Source: an uncultured Clostridia bacterium (GTDB lineage Bacteria > Bacillota > Clostridia > Oscillospirales > Acutalibacteraceae). Taken from it: DNA of 56,296 nt. The stretch's first letter is position 1. Each line of letters starts with the position of its first letter. Of this stretch, positions 41,947-51,264 are shown piece by piece. The notes beneath the pieces were generated by a model. It made no database searches. It saw only the letters and a list, made by a program, of their open reading frames with translations, and was not told the origin of the DNA. The translations under genes and the position numbers were made by a program. The DNA lies in assembly GCA_937876375.1 (NCBI GenBank), contig CALEHY010000015.1, positions 1-56,296 on the forward strand, read 5' to 3'.

Positions 41947-41969
41947 GTAGGGGCGGATATTATCCGCCC
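41947..41969. repeat. GTAGGG-led GGGCGGAT palindrome
   Basis: GTAG then GGGCGGATA-T-TATCCGCCC (41951-41969, perfect 9-bp arms) followed by GTTTTTT. Same family as the truncated repeat at 1-17 and with the same lead as the unit at 4279. The T run means it could also act as a terminator. Confidence 0.6.
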
Positions 41970-42001
41970 GTTTTTTATTGTTCTAGGGCAGGGTTGGAGG
42001 T

Positions 42002-42982
42002 TCATTTAATTAGATTAACTACTAATTCACCATTTGCATTAAAGGCTAGGTCATATTGTACTGTCTGTCTAGAGCTATCGTTAAACTCAACTGTGATACT
42101 CAATGTATCGTGCTGTAGTTCCTCTACCTTTACTCCTGTGCTTTTGCCATCTTCAGTATATAGCTCTGTTAGATTTGGCTCCCAGTAAACATAGTTAAAA
42201 TCTTTTGTTCTGTTATAATAATTTGTGTATGTGAAATCTTTACTTTCATAGCCTGATGATACACTCTTGTATGTTTCTGTTAGCAAAAAGCCTACACCTG
42301 TTATGTTCACATCTTTGTCATATACAAGTCTAGCAGTGTAATAATCATCAATAGGTCTTTTAACTTTAACATAGTCATCATATTTGCCATTCTTGTAATT
42401 ATCGAATGCTTTTTCTGTTAGCTTGCTACCATTTAAGCCTTTAAGGTCATCCTCGTATGGTACAATAAAGTCATAATATTTGCCTTGTTCCTCGAGATAT
42501 TCGATTTTGTTAAAATCAATGCATTGTCCAAGCCTACCATTATTACACTGATATCTTACTGATTTAATGTTTTCACCATTAACCTCAAATGCAGAGTCAC
42601 TTGATGATTCTATTGTATAAATACCATTCTTATCATAGTATGTTTTGATTTTTAGATCCTGCATAACAAATTCTTTGTCGCTAGTGATAATTTGTGTTTT
42701 ACCATCCTTTGCTTTTGCAGTAATAGTAAAGAAATTGTTTGCATTACTAACAATATTGTTCGTTGGATTTTTAGTAGTTATGATTTCGTTTTTTGCTGGT
42801 ATTAGGCTGCCACCAATTATACCTGTTGCGATTATTGCCACACATGCAGCAAGAGCTAGGGAAGGGGCAAGCTTGATTTTTCTCTGCTTTTTGTCTTTCA
42901 TTTGAGTTATCCTTTCTAAACATTCATCAGAAGGACGAATGTTGTCGAATGTACCCTTGATATTAGCGTTGTTCTTATTCAT
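42002..42982 (-). CDS. Probable anti-sigma factor, single TM
   Basis: 326 residues. The N-terminal FDNIRPSDECLERI segment and the TM helix at about 40-62 (SLALAACVAIIATGIIGG) match the arrangement of the 14.3-kb anti-sigma. The extracytoplasmic part is longer (about 260 residues) and beta-rich with no named domain recognised. The start overlaps the end of the upstream ECF sigma gene by 8 nt. Likely releases that sigma factor on an envelope signal. Confidence 0.65.
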   Translation of the reverse strand: MNKNNANIKGTFDNIRPSDECLERITQMKDKKQRKIKLAPSLALAACVAIIATGIIGGSLIPAKNEIITTKNPTNNIVSNANNFFTITAKAKDGKTQIITSDKEFVMQDLKIKTYYDKNGIYTIESSSDSAFEVNGENIKSVRYQCNNGRLGQCIDFNKIEYLEEQGKYYDFIVPYEDDLKGLNGSKLTEKAFDNYKNGKYDDYVKVKRPIDDYYTARLVYDKDVNITGVGFLLTETYKSVSSGYESKDFTYTNYYNRTKDFNYVYWEPNLTELYTEDGKSTGVKVEELQHDTLSITVEFNDSSRQTVQYDLAFNANGELVVNLIK

Positions 42983-43454
42983 TTATCCATTCATCTCCTA
43001 ATATTTGCTTTAGCTTTTCTCTAGAACGCCTTAGTATTGATTTTATCGTCGATTCCTTGATCCCTAAAGCCTTTGATATATCGCTCGTTGTCATATCATC
43101 GTAGTAAAATAGCATTATACATAGACGCTCCTTTTTCTGTAATGACGAAATAGCATTAAACAAATCTATATTAAAATATTCATCAAATGTTGATATATCA
43201 AAAGACTCCTCGATAGAGCATTGCTTTTTGAATATCTGCCTGTGATAGTTCTTGCATTCGTTGATACAAACTCTTGTAAGCCATTTGTCCATATGCTCTG
43301 TGTCATTAAATACCGTGTCAGTCTTCCATAGTTTTAGAAAAGTGTTTTGCAAAGCATCCTCGGCATCATCCTTGTTTTGTAGATAGGAAAATGCGATTAC
43401 AAAGAGCCGTTGACTGTTCCTCTTAATTGCAAGTATATATTCATTTTCTGTCAT
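42975..43454 (-). CDS. ECF sigma factor
   Basis: 159 residues from ATG 43454 (GAGGTG upstream); 37 further in-frame residues upstream look like untranslated leader. Region 2 is RLFVIAFSYLQNKDDAEDALQNTFLKLW and region 4 has LQKKERLCIMLFYYDDMTTSDISKALG plus an HTH with ESTIKSILRRSREKLK. Paired with a coupled membrane anti-sigma, like the set at 14.3-15.4 kb, to which both proteins appear related. Confidence 0.87.
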   Translation of the reverse strand: MTENEYILAIKRNSQRLFVIAFSYLQNKDDAEDALQNTFLKLWKTDTVFNDTEHMDKWLTRVCINECKNYHRQIFKKQCSIEESFDISTFDEYFNIDLFNAISSLQKKERLCIMLFYYDDMTTSDISKALGIKESTIKSILRRSREKLKQILGDEWINE

Positions 43455-43541
43455 TTCATCACCTCTTGTGAAAGGTCCTTTCATTAATATAACACCTGTG
43501 TATGTCAAAAGGTTGCATCTTTTTTTAATTTTTTCAAAATA

Positions 43542-43573
43542 AAAACGCTCCATGGATTTCTCCATAGAGCGTT
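43542..43573 (-). terminator. Terminator after the GPH symporter
   Basis: AAACGCTC..ATGGA / TCCAT..GAGCGTTT stem with a TTTC loop, T run on the minus strand, 17 nt past the symporter stop. Confidence 0.75.
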
Positions 43574-43589
43574 TGTTTTTTATTAGGAA

Positions 43590-45134
43590 TTATTCAGCGT
43601 CGCCATTTAGCTGTGCCTTTTGCATTTTCTCTTGCTCTGCAAGTCTGTCAGCACGGATATCAGCAAGCTCAACTGTCATTTCGTCAAGAACTGAACCGTG
43701 GATAGGGTAGAGGATGAATGAGATACCATATAGTCCTCTAGCAAGTGCTGGTAGGATACAGAAGATAGCCCAAATACCTTGTAGCATATGAGGATCTGTC
43801 TGTGGGATAGCGTTACCAAGTGAATCGGTAAGAGGTATGTAGTTAATCCAGGTAAGTACCATACCTGATAGCCAACCTGTTACAGAGGTAGCAAGCTTAC
43901 CAAAGTAGCCCTGTACTGTTGTAACAAGCGCTTCGTTTCTCATACCGTGCTTCCACTCCATCCAGTCGAATGTCTCTGCACAAAGCATAGGACCAACTAC
44001 CTGGATAAGTTTGTTTGGAAGTCCACAAATTGTTAGACCGAAGATAACGAAGATAAGGTTTGCAATCTTATGATCCTCAAAGGTTTGTCCAAATGGGTGG
44101 TAACCGATGAAGAACAATGTCATATATGCGATACCACCGAATAGACCAGCGACAATAGCTGTTGTTCTAGTACCGAATTTTTTAACCATCTTTGCAGCCA
44201 GCGGTACCATCAAGTAGTTAGGGATACCTGTGAATAGACCACAGATTGTTTGATTCATTAGAGAACCAGTGTTGTTTAGCCAGAAATACTGCTCTGATGA
44301 GCCACCAACTGACTTGAATGAGTTGAAGAAATCACCCATGATGATGGTGAACAGTGGTCTGTTGGTGAAGATTTGCTTGATAGACTCAAGGATTGAGGTT
44401 TCCTTCATCTCTTCTCTAGACATTAGAGGAACTCTTTCTCTCATGTTGAAGAAACCGAAGATAGCAAATCCAGCAGCGAGTATAAGCATAAAGTATGCAA
44501 ATCCACTGTAAATACCCTTCATAGTGAACTTAGGGCTGATTTTTGGCATTACTGTTACAAGTACAGGAACGAGTGATGGTAGCCAAGTACCGAATAGCTC
44601 AAAGAACTTTGAAATAGTGATAAGATTATTTCTCTCATTAGGGTTAGGTGTGATATTGTAAATCATCAGACCCCAAGCACCAAAATAGCTCATACCCAAA
44701 CCATAAATCAATATAGCTACTAGAGCCCATATCCATTTGCCAGTGTGGGTGAGGTCAGGTGCTGTGAACATCATATATCCACCAACTACCCATAGTGGTA
44801 ATGGAATAATGAAGAATGGTCTAATACGTCCCCATCTTGTTCTTGTTCTATCAATGATAAGACCAGAGATAGTATCATCAAGAGCATCATATACAGATGC
44901 GATAAGATTGATATTAGCATATGCAGTAGTATCAAGCTTTAGGAACTGAATCATAAAGAATTCCTTAAATGCGTTGATAAACTGGCTAAGATTTTTTTGA
45001 CCGAAGTTTACGAGAACATAAGCTGCAATCTCTTTTGGAGTTAGATACCTTTTTTTAGTATAGGCAATCTTGTCAAGCTCAGCTTGCTCCTGTGCAGTTA
45101 GTTCATCATTGAGCACTGATTCTGCCAAATACAT
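43590..45134 (-). CDS. GPH-family (MFS_2) glycoside/pentoside/hexuronide:cation symporter
   Basis: 514 residues, about twelve TM segments. Signatures include ASVYDALDDTISGLIIDRTRTRWGRIRPF near 82 (the D-x3-G-x2-D-R-T loop of the family), NITPNPNERNNL, and a long central loop with MREEMKET-type residues. It carries oligosaccharides or glycosides with H+ or Na+. Monocistronic. It would fit uptake of mannan, arabinan or N-glycan fragments produced by the nearby GH26 and GH43, but the true substrate is unknown. A CTGATGCGTCAG near-palindrome at 45151-45162 lies in its leader. Confidence 0.88.
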   Translation of the reverse strand: MYLAESVLNDELTAQEQAELDKIAYTKKRYLTPKEIAAYVLVNFGQKNLSQFINAFKEFFMIQFLKLDTTAYANINLIASVYDALDDTISGLIIDRTRTRWGRIRPFFIIPLPLWVVGGYMMFTAPDLTHTGKWIWALVAILIYGLGMSYFGAWGLMIYNITPNPNERNNLITISKFFELFGTWLPSLVPVLVTVMPKISPKFTMKGIYSGFAYFMLILAAGFAIFGFFNMRERVPLMSREEMKETSILESIKQIFTNRPLFTIIMGDFFNSFKSVGGSSEQYFWLNNTGSLMNQTICGLFTGIPNYLMVPLAAKMVKKFGTRTTAIVAGLFGGIAYMTLFFIGYHPFGQTFEDHKIANLIFVIFGLTICGLPNKLIQVVGPMLCAETFDWMEWKHGMRNEALVTTVQGYFGKLATSVTGWLSGMVLTWINYIPLTDSLGNAIPQTDPHMLQGIWAIFCILPALARGLYGISFILYPIHGSVLDEMTVELADIRADRLAEQEKMQKAQLNGDAE

Positions 45135-45183
45135 TCCCTCATTTCATTGACTGATGCGTCAGCCCATAATTATTGATAGTAAT

Positions 45184-45212
45184 ATATTATCATATTAAAA
45201 ATACTAAATCAA
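45184..45212 (-). promoter_or_regulatory. Promoter of the GPH symporter gene
   Basis: On the minus strand: TTGATT (45212-45207), 17 nt, TAATAT (45189-45184). Confidence 0.55.
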
Positions 45213-45249
45213 TATATTTTTATGTTAAATTATTTTAATTATTTTTTAG

Positions 45250-45278
45250 TTGACAATGTTCTTTAAATTAGATAAAAT
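45250..45278 (+). promoter_or_regulatory. Promoter of the zinc-ribbon membrane protein pair
   Basis: TTGACA at 45250-45255, 17 nt, TAAAAT at 45273-45278, with GAGGTG before the ATG at 45313. Confidence 0.65.
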
Positions 45279-45312
45279 AATATGGAGAAAAAATTTATTT
45301 TGAGGTGTTGTT

Positions 45313-46233
45313 ATGGCAAGTACCTGTCCAAATTGTGGTAAAAAATTGCATTTTTACAATATAAAGGCTGATTGCTCTAATTGTGGCGTATCTATCCCTA
45401 ATTTTAACTGGGAAGCTAGGTTAGAGGACGACAATGAGCTTGCAGAAAAAAAGTTTAAGACATTCTATCGTGCGCTTAACCGTATTGCTTATTCACTATG
45501 GGGTACAAAGCTTCGTGTAGTAAGAATTATTCTTTCGTTCCTACCAGCTCTTGGATTCATTCTTCCATGGGCTACTATGAAGAGTGATGCTTATTCTATC
45601 GGTATCGATATGTTTGGTTTAACTAGCGATAAGTCACTTATCGATATTTTAGGTAGCTTCTTTGGTAACGCTGGATTGTATTTCACTAATATGGGATACG
45701 AAGGATATGCTGGCGGACTTACATACACTATGGCTGCTGTTTTATGTATGCTACTTAGTGCTGTGTTCATTGTTATCGCATTTTTCCTTATTCTCATTCT
45801 TGCAAAAAAGCCAAAGTCAAAGGCTATGGTTGCTTTTGATATCTTGAGCATTTTGTCTGCTGTTGCTAGTGCTGTTCTATTCACTGTTGGCGTTGGTGCA
45901 GCAAAGGGTGAGGTTGGTTTCAACTTTGGCGATATCACTGTGTATAACCCATCTGGCTCTGTTGCTTGGGGATTTTATGTTGCTATCGCTTTGTTGGTAG
46001 TTGCTTTGGTATCAAACATTCTTGTTGAGCGTGCTGATGCAAAGACTGACGAACAGCTTGAGGATGAGCGTCTTGCTCGTGTTGCTGTTAAGGAAGAGAA
46101 GGAGCGTCAAGCAGAAATCGAAAAGGAGAAGGCTCGAGTAGAAGCAGAGGAGCGTGCTAAGAAGGAGCAAGAGGAAAAGGTTGCTGCTGCGAAGGCAAAG
46201 CTCGCTGAAAGAGAAGCAAAGAAAAATAAGTAA
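45313..46233 (+). CDS. Zinc-ribbon membrane protein with coiled-coil tail
   Basis: 306 residues, no family recognised. N-terminal zinc ribbon CPNCGKKLHFYNIKADCSNC. Four hydrophobic segments at about 73-95, 135-165, 175-200 and 215-240 form a membrane domain. Residues 245-306 are an almost continuous Glu/Lys/Ala/Arg helix (coiled-coil type, no Pro or Gly) likely cytosolic. In an operon with the next gene (15-nt gap). Possible role in membrane organisation or RNA/protein scaffolding is only inference. Confidence 0.7.
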   Translation: MASTCPNCGKKLHFYNIKADCSNCGVSIPNFNWEARLEDDNELAEKKFKTFYRALNRIAYSLWGTKLRVVRIILSFLPALGFILPWATMKSDAYSIGIDMFGLTSDKSLIDILGSFFGNAGLYFTNMGYEGYAGGLTYTMAAVLCMLLSAVFIVIAFFLILILAKKPKSKAMVAFDILSILSAVASAVLFTVGVGAAKGEVGFNFGDITVYNPSGSVAWGFYVAIALLVVALVSNILVERADAKTDEQLEDERLARVAVKEEKERQAEIEKEKARVEAEERAKKEQEEKVAAAKAKLAEREAKKNK

Positions 46234-46248
46234 TTTTAGAGGTTTATT

Positions 46249-46779
46249 ATGTCAGAAGAAAAGACTTTGAGTGCTACAGCAAAAAAGGTTATTAAGATTG
46301 CTGTTTCACTAGCTGTTATATTAGGTATCCTTGTAGGAGGTCTAGTTTACCTTAATGTTAATCAAGAAAAGGTAACTAGCAAGCTGCTTATAAATTGTAT
46401 GCCAAAGACTATTCAAGGCTATGATGATGGCAGACCAATTGACTTTTATGTAGAGTATAACAAGGACTACAATCCAGATGAGGATGAGCCTGTTAAGGCA
46501 TTCAATACTTACTATTATAATGGTAAAAATGAGAGGGTAGACCTTCCTGGTGGTAGATATCAGAGTGCTACTGCTGATATGCAGGTGCTTATTGGCTTTT
46601 TCTATAAAGCACAAGAAAATATTCAGATACTTAAGAATGTTGTGTCTGTTGTTATTGCATTAGTAATTTTGTGTGCATTAGCATTGCTTATCTACATTTG
46701 GTACAAATCATGGTGTAAGCGCCAAGAGGACGAAAAGAATTTTTATCTTCGTGATTTCAAAAAGGACGATGAAGACTAA
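46249..46779 (+). CDS. Bitopic/ditopic membrane protein, unknown
   Basis: 176 residues. TM helix near 17-37 (ISLAVILGILVGGLVYL type), an extracytoplasmic acidic segment of about 80 residues (NPDEDEPVKAFNTYYYNGKNERVDL), and a second TM at about 128-150, followed by a charged tail KRQEDEKNFYLRDFKKDDED. Second gene of the pair with the zinc-ribbon protein. No homologue recognised. Confidence 0.65.
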   Translation: MSEEKTLSATAKKVIKIAVSLAVILGILVGGLVYLNVNQEKVTSKLLINCMPKTIQGYDDGRPIDFYVEYNKDYNPDEDEPVKAFNTYYYNGKNERVDLPGGRYQSATADMQVLIGFFYKAQENIQILKNVVSVVIALVILCALALLIYIWYKSWCKRQEDEKNFYLRDFKKDDED

Positions 46780-46789
46780 TATGTAACAA

Positions 46790-46821
46790 AAAACGCTTGG
46801 AATGAAAATTCCAAGCGTTTT
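46790..46821. terminator. Convergent terminator
   Basis: AAAACGCTTGGAAT-GAAA-ATTCCAAGCGTTTT, a 14-bp stem between the membrane pair and glmS. Confidence 0.85.
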
Positions 46822-46853
46822 GTTTTGCCTTAATTTAATGCACAATATTAGTT

Positions 46854-48668
46854 TTATTCTACTGTTACAACCTTTGCAAGATTTCGTGGCTTATCAACGT
46901 CTAGTCCCTTGTCAGCTGATACATAATATGAAAGCAGCTGTAGTGCTACGACACTTGGTATAGCCATAAAATCATCATCAAGGTCTGGTAGTGCAAAATC
47001 GCACTTTACGTCCTTTGTCTTTAGTGACTCTTTAACGAATGTTACAACCTTTGCGCCTCTGCTCTGTACCTCTCTAATGTTTGATACCTGCTTTGACATA
47101 AGATTGTCTTGGGTCATTAGAGCGATGACTGGGGTTTTCTCTGTGATTAGAGCGATTGTACCATGCTTTAGCTCACCTGATGCGAATGCCTCACTGTGAA
47201 TGTAGCTGATTTCCTTTAGCTTTAGTGAAGCCTCAAGTAGAGCAGGGTAGTCAAGTCCACGACCAATCATAAATGTGTGCTCAACAGTTAGCATACTTTT
47301 TGATAGATGGTGGATATCCTCTCTTCTGTCAAGAATACTCTGTACAGCATCTGGAATTTTCTTTAGCTCGTTTAGGAACTTGCTAACTCCCTCATCATTG
47401 AGTGTGCCACGAAGATATGCCATCTTTGCTGTGATTAGGTAGAACACTGCGACCTGAGTGGTGTATGCCTTTGTAGATGCTACAGCAATTTCTGGTCCAG
47501 CGTTTGTGTATATAACATTTTCGCTTTCTCTTGCGATTGTTGAGCCCTTAACATTAACGATTGATAGCGATCTTGCACCATGTCGTCTAGCATATTTTAG
47601 AGCTTCGAGAGTGTCGATTGTCTCACCACTTTGGCTGACACAGATAACTAGTGTCTTGTCATCAATGATTGGCTCATTGTACATGTATTCACTAGCCATG
47701 TTTACGTCAACTGGCACTCTGCATATTCTTTCGATAAGGCTCTTGCCAATCAGTCCAGCGTGCATTGCTGTACCACATGCGATTACGCTAACTCTTTCAC
47801 AGCTTGTGAATATATCGTCGTCAATATCCTCACCATCAAAGTTTGGTAGTAGGTCTACGATTCTGCTGTCGATAGTCTTTGCAATAACCTCTGGCTGCTC
47901 CATAATCTCCTTTTCCATAAAGAATGGATAGCCACATTTGCCATTGTTCTTGATATCCCAGTCAAGCTTTAGATACTTTGGTGTAACTTCCTCATTGTTA
48001 AAGTCGTATAGCTTGATATCGTCCTTACTGATTTCAGCAATACATAGCTCTGGTAGAACGAAATAATCCTCACTATATTCACCGATAGCGATAATATCGC
48101 TTGCGATATAGCAACCATTTTCATTCTTACAGCAGACGATAGGGCTAACATTTCGTACAGCGTAAATCATATTTGGCTTGTCATCGAACATAATGCCAAA
48201 TCCGAATGTACCCTTAATCTCCTTAACAGCCTTGATGATAGCCTCACTAGGTGCTACACCATTGGTGTAATATTTGTCGATTAGAGCTGCTACAACCTCA
48301 CTATCAGTATCGCTCTTTAGCTTGCTTGCAACACCAAGCTGATTTTTGATGGCAGCATAGTTCTCGATAATGCCATTGTGAACAAGTGTGACATTGCCGA
48401 ACTTGTGAGGGTGTGAGTTTTGGTCGCTAACGCCACCGTGAGTTGCCCATCTAGTGTGACCTATACCAGCAACACCCTTTACGTCCTTTGACTTTTCGTC
48501 CAGACCCTCAACTCGACCCTTGCATTTTGTTACAAGCACTTGATTGTAGGTAGGGTTATATACAGCGATGCCAGCGCTGTCATATCCTCTGTACTCTAAT
48601 GTCTTTAGTCCTTTAATTAGTATATCTCTAGCTTCGTTATATCCTGTGTATCCAATAATTCCACACAT
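46854..48668 (-). CDS. glmS: Glutamine--fructose-6-phosphate aminotransferase
   Basis: 604 residues. N-terminal Ntn glutaminase domain with nucleophile Cys2 in MCGIIGYTG and the HTRWATHGG loop near 73. Two SIS domains: VIACGTAMHAGLIGK with VCVSQSGETIDT, and GRGLDYPALLEASLKLKEISY in the second. Ends PRNLAKVVTVE, the conserved C-terminus. It makes glucosamine-6-phosphate from fructose-6-phosphate and glutamine for peptidoglycan and amino sugars. GAGGAAAG precedes the ATG. Controlled by the ribozyme in its leader. Confidence 0.95.
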   Translation of the reverse strand: MCGIIGYTGYNEARDILIKGLKTLEYRGYDSAGIAVYNPTYNQVLVTKCKGRVEGLDEKSKDVKGVAGIGHTRWATHGGVSDQNSHPHKFGNVTLVHNGIIENYAAIKNQLGVASKLKSDTDSEVVAALIDKYYTNGVAPSEAIIKAVKEIKGTFGFGIMFDDKPNMIYAVRNVSPIVCCKNENGCYIASDIIAIGEYSEDYFVLPELCIAEISKDDIKLYDFNNEEVTPKYLKLDWDIKNNGKCGYPFFMEKEIMEQPEVIAKTIDSRIVDLLPNFDGEDIDDDIFTSCERVSVIACGTAMHAGLIGKSLIERICRVPVDVNMASEYMYNEPIIDDKTLVICVSQSGETIDTLEALKYARRHGARSLSIVNVKGSTIARESENVIYTNAGPEIAVASTKAYTTQVAVFYLITAKMAYLRGTLNDEGVSKFLNELKKIPDAVQSILDRREDIHHLSKSMLTVEHTFMIGRGLDYPALLEASLKLKEISYIHSEAFASGELKHGTIALITEKTPVIALMTQDNLMSKQVSNIREVQSRGAKVVTFVKESLKTKDVKCDFALPDLDDDFMAIPSVVALQLLSYYVSADKGLDVDKPRNLAKVVTVE

Positions 48669-48699
48669 AAGCTTTCCTCATTTCTAAAAAATAATATTT

Positions 48700-48853
48700 C
48701 CCATACATAATGGAATAATCCATATTAGCAAATATTTGTCCCAATCATTGCTGATAGGATTTGTTTTGCTATAACGCACTATGGTATACGACAGAGCATC
48801 CGCCGAATGATTCGATAACTCTGCACCTCGTCAACCCAGTGGGTCCTGGCGCT
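48700..48853 (-). ncRNA. glmS ribozyme (GlcN6P-activated riboswitch)
   Basis: On the minus strand the core reads AGCGCCAGGACCCACTGGG, GTTGACGAGGTGCAGAG, TTATCGAA and CGGCGGATGCTCTG, the conserved glmS ribozyme blocks. Cleavage is expected between A (48853) and G (48852). The structured 3' part runs to about 48700. Glucosamine-6-phosphate acts as cofactor for self-cleavage, which leads to mRNA decay and lower GlmS. The 382-nt gap before tex holds this and its promoter. Confidence 0.93.
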
Positions 48854-48892
48854 TACCAGTATAATACTGGCTATATATTGTTTGAAACCTAA

Positions 48893-48921
48893 TGTAAAAT
48901 TATTGTGCATTAAATTGTCAA
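48893..48921 (-). promoter_or_regulatory. Promoter of glmS
   Basis: On the minus strand: TTGACA (48921-48916), 17 nt, TTTACA (48898-48893), about 40 nt before the ribozyme cleavage site. Confidence 0.5.
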
Positions 48922-49050
48922 GGTACATGGTGCATAACACCTACGCCATTTTTAACATATTTAAATCTATTTGTCAAATATCATTTTGACTATATTGAAA
49001 AAATATATATTTTTTGTTATTATAAACATATCAAACAAAGGAAGTATTTT

Positions 49051-51201
49051 ATGGATATTTTAAAGCAATTAGAACTCGAATTTTCACTTAAGCCTTGGCA
49101 GGTTAAGAACACTGTTGAGCTTATCGACGATGGCAATACTATTCCGTTCATCGCTCGATATAGAAAAGAGGCTACTGGCTCTCTTGATGATCAGCTTTTG
49201 CGTGAATTAAATGACAGACTTGTTTATCTTCGCAATTTTGAGGAGCAAAAGGAGAAGATTATCACCTCAATCACAGAGCAGGGTGCTATGACGGATGATA
49301 TACTTAAGTCTATCGACCTTGCAAAAACTATGACAGAGCTTGATGATATCTATCGTCCATTTAGACCAAAGCGAAAGACTCGTGCTTCAGTTGCAAAGGC
49401 ATTGGGGCTACAGCCACTTGCTGATGCAATATACTCTCAACAAAAGGGTATGCCTGCACCTAGCGTTTTAGCACAGGATTATATCACTGATGACGTACCT
49501 ACTGTTGATGATGCTCTGCAGGGTGCTCGTGATATCATTGCCGAAATGGTGTCCGATGAGCCACAAGGAAGAAAATTGATTAGATACGCTATGCACAATC
49601 ATGGCACTATCTCCGTTAAGGGCGCAAAGGATGATTTGGGTGTGTATGATATGTACGCTGAATACTCTGAGCCAGTTAAGTCCATAGCTCGTCATCGTGT
49701 GCTTGCCATTAATCGTGGTGAAAAAGAAGATTTCCTAAAGGTGTCGGTAGATTTTGACAAGACTATTGCAACTGATTTGCTATGTAATATTCATTGTAAA
49801 AATAATACCTCTGCTACAGATGAGGTTGTTGCAGCGATAGATGATGCATATTCTCGTTTGATTTTTCCATCTATTGAGCGTGAGATTAGAAATGAACTTA
49901 CCGACAACGCTTGTGAAAGCTCAATCAAGGTCTTTGGTGAGAATACAAGACAGCTACTAATGCAGCCACCAGTTAAGAACAGAGTTACTATTGGTCTTGA
50001 TCCAGGATATAGAACTGGTTGTAAGGTTGCTGTCGTTAGTGAGACTGGTAAGGTGCTCGATACTGGCGTTATTTATCCAGCACCACCACATAATAAGATT
50101 GATGATGCTAAGAAAATTATCAAGAATTTAGTGAAAAAGCATAATGTTACTATGTTTGCTATCGGCAATGGTACAGCATCTCATGAAACAGAGGTATTTG
50201 CTGCCGAGGTCATTAGGGAGCTTGATTGTGGTATAACATATATGGTTGTGTCCGAGGCTGGTGCATCAGTCTATAGTGCATCAAAGCTTGCTGCACAAGA
50301 GTTTCCACAATTTGACGTTTCTCTGCGTTCCGCTGTTTCTATTGCTCGTAGATTGCAGGACCCACTTGCAGAGCTTGTAAAGATTGATCCAAAGGCTATT
50401 GGTGTCGGTCAGTATCAGCACGATATGCCACAAAAGGAGCTTAATTCTGCTCTTGATGGTGTTGTTGAGGATTGCGTTAACTCCGTTGGTGTCGACCTTA
50501 ATACAGCGTCACCACAGCTGCTATCTCGTGTTGCTGGTGTTACCTCTGCAATAGCAAATAATATTGTAGCTTATAGAGAGGAAAATGGACAGTTTACCTC
50601 TCGTTCAGAGCTAAAGAAAGTTTCAAAGCTTGGACCAAAGGCGTTTGAGCAGTGTGCTGGATTTCTTCGTGTAGCAGAGAGCAAGAATGTTCTTGACAAT
50701 ACTGCTGTTCACCCAGAGTCATATTCTAGTGCAAAGGAATTGCTAAAGATTTGTAATGTCAGTGAGGGTGATATTCGCTCTGGCAATATTCTTGCTTTGC
50801 AAAAGAGTGTCGAGACTATTGGTACTTCTGCTCTTGCAAAACAGCTTGATATTGGTGAGCCAACCCTTGTTGATATTGTGTCTGAACTGTCGAAGCCTGG
50901 TCGTGACCCTCGTGATGAGCTACCACAGCCACTATTAAGATCGGACGTAATGAGTATTGAGGACCTTAAAGCTGGTATGGAGCTAAAGGGAACAGTAAGA
51001 AATGTTATTGACTTTGGTGCTTTTGTTGATATCGGTGTTCATCAGGATGGTCTGGTGCATATATCACAGATTACTAACAGATATATCAAGCACCCATCCG
51101 ACGTTCTTAAGGTTGGTGATATCGTTACCGTTTGGGTAATTAGCACTGATTTGAAGAAGAACAGGATTTCTCTCACAATGAAGGATCCAAATAAAAAATA
51201 A
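49051..51201 (+). CDS. tex: Tex-family RNA-binding transcription accessory protein
   Basis: 716 residues, full length for Tex. N-terminal helical bundle with FIARYRKEATGSLDD near 32, YqgF/RuvX-like RNase H domain (GLDPGYRTGCKVAVV near 320), helix-hairpin-helix region (SVGVDLNTASPQLLSRVAGV), and a C-terminal S1 domain (GMELKGTVRNVIDFGAFVDIGV). GGAAG precedes the ATG. Nucleic-acid-binding factor linked to transcription and stress in several bacteria. Monocistronic. Confidence 0.93.
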   Translation: MDILKQLELEFSLKPWQVKNTVELIDDGNTIPFIARYRKEATGSLDDQLLRELNDRLVYLRNFEEQKEKIITSITEQGAMTDDILKSIDLAKTMTELDDIYRPFRPKRKTRASVAKALGLQPLADAIYSQQKGMPAPSVLAQDYITDDVPTVDDALQGARDIIAEMVSDEPQGRKLIRYAMHNHGTISVKGAKDDLGVYDMYAEYSEPVKSIARHRVLAINRGEKEDFLKVSVDFDKTIATDLLCNIHCKNNTSATDEVVAAIDDAYSRLIFPSIEREIRNELTDNACESSIKVFGENTRQLLMQPPVKNRVTIGLDPGYRTGCKVAVVSETGKVLDTGVIYPAPPHNKIDDAKKIIKNLVKKHNVTMFAIGNGTASHETEVFAAEVIRELDCGITYMVVSEAGASVYSASKLAAQEFPQFDVSLRSAVSIARRLQDPLAELVKIDPKAIGVGQYQHDMPQKELNSALDGVVEDCVNSVGVDLNTASPQLLSRVAGVTSAIANNIVAYREENGQFTSRSELKKVSKLGPKAFEQCAGFLRVAESKNVLDNTAVHPESYSSAKELLKICNVSEGDIRSGNILALQKSVETIGTSALAKQLDIGEPTLVDIVSELSKPGRDPRDELPQPLLRSDVMSIEDLKAGMELKGTVRNVIDFGAFVDIGVHQDGLVHISQITNRYIKHPSDVLKVGDIVTVWVISTDLKKNRISLTMKDPNKK

Positions 51202-51203
51202 TG

Positions 51204-51232
51204 TTGTATATATTTTTACAATTTGATATAAT
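51204..51232 (+). promoter_or_regulatory. Promoter of the sialidase-like gene
   Basis: TTGTAT at 51204-51209, 17 nt, TATAAT at 51227-51232, starting just after the tex stop. Confidence 0.6.
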
Positions 51233-51264
51233 ATTTTAGAAAATAATTCTTTGAGGTGTTATAT

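Noticed and set aside
45151..45162. CTGATGCGTCAG as a repressor operator of the GPH symporter
   Set aside because: Only a single near-palindrome of 12 bases in the leader; too little to call a site, so mentioned only with the gene.
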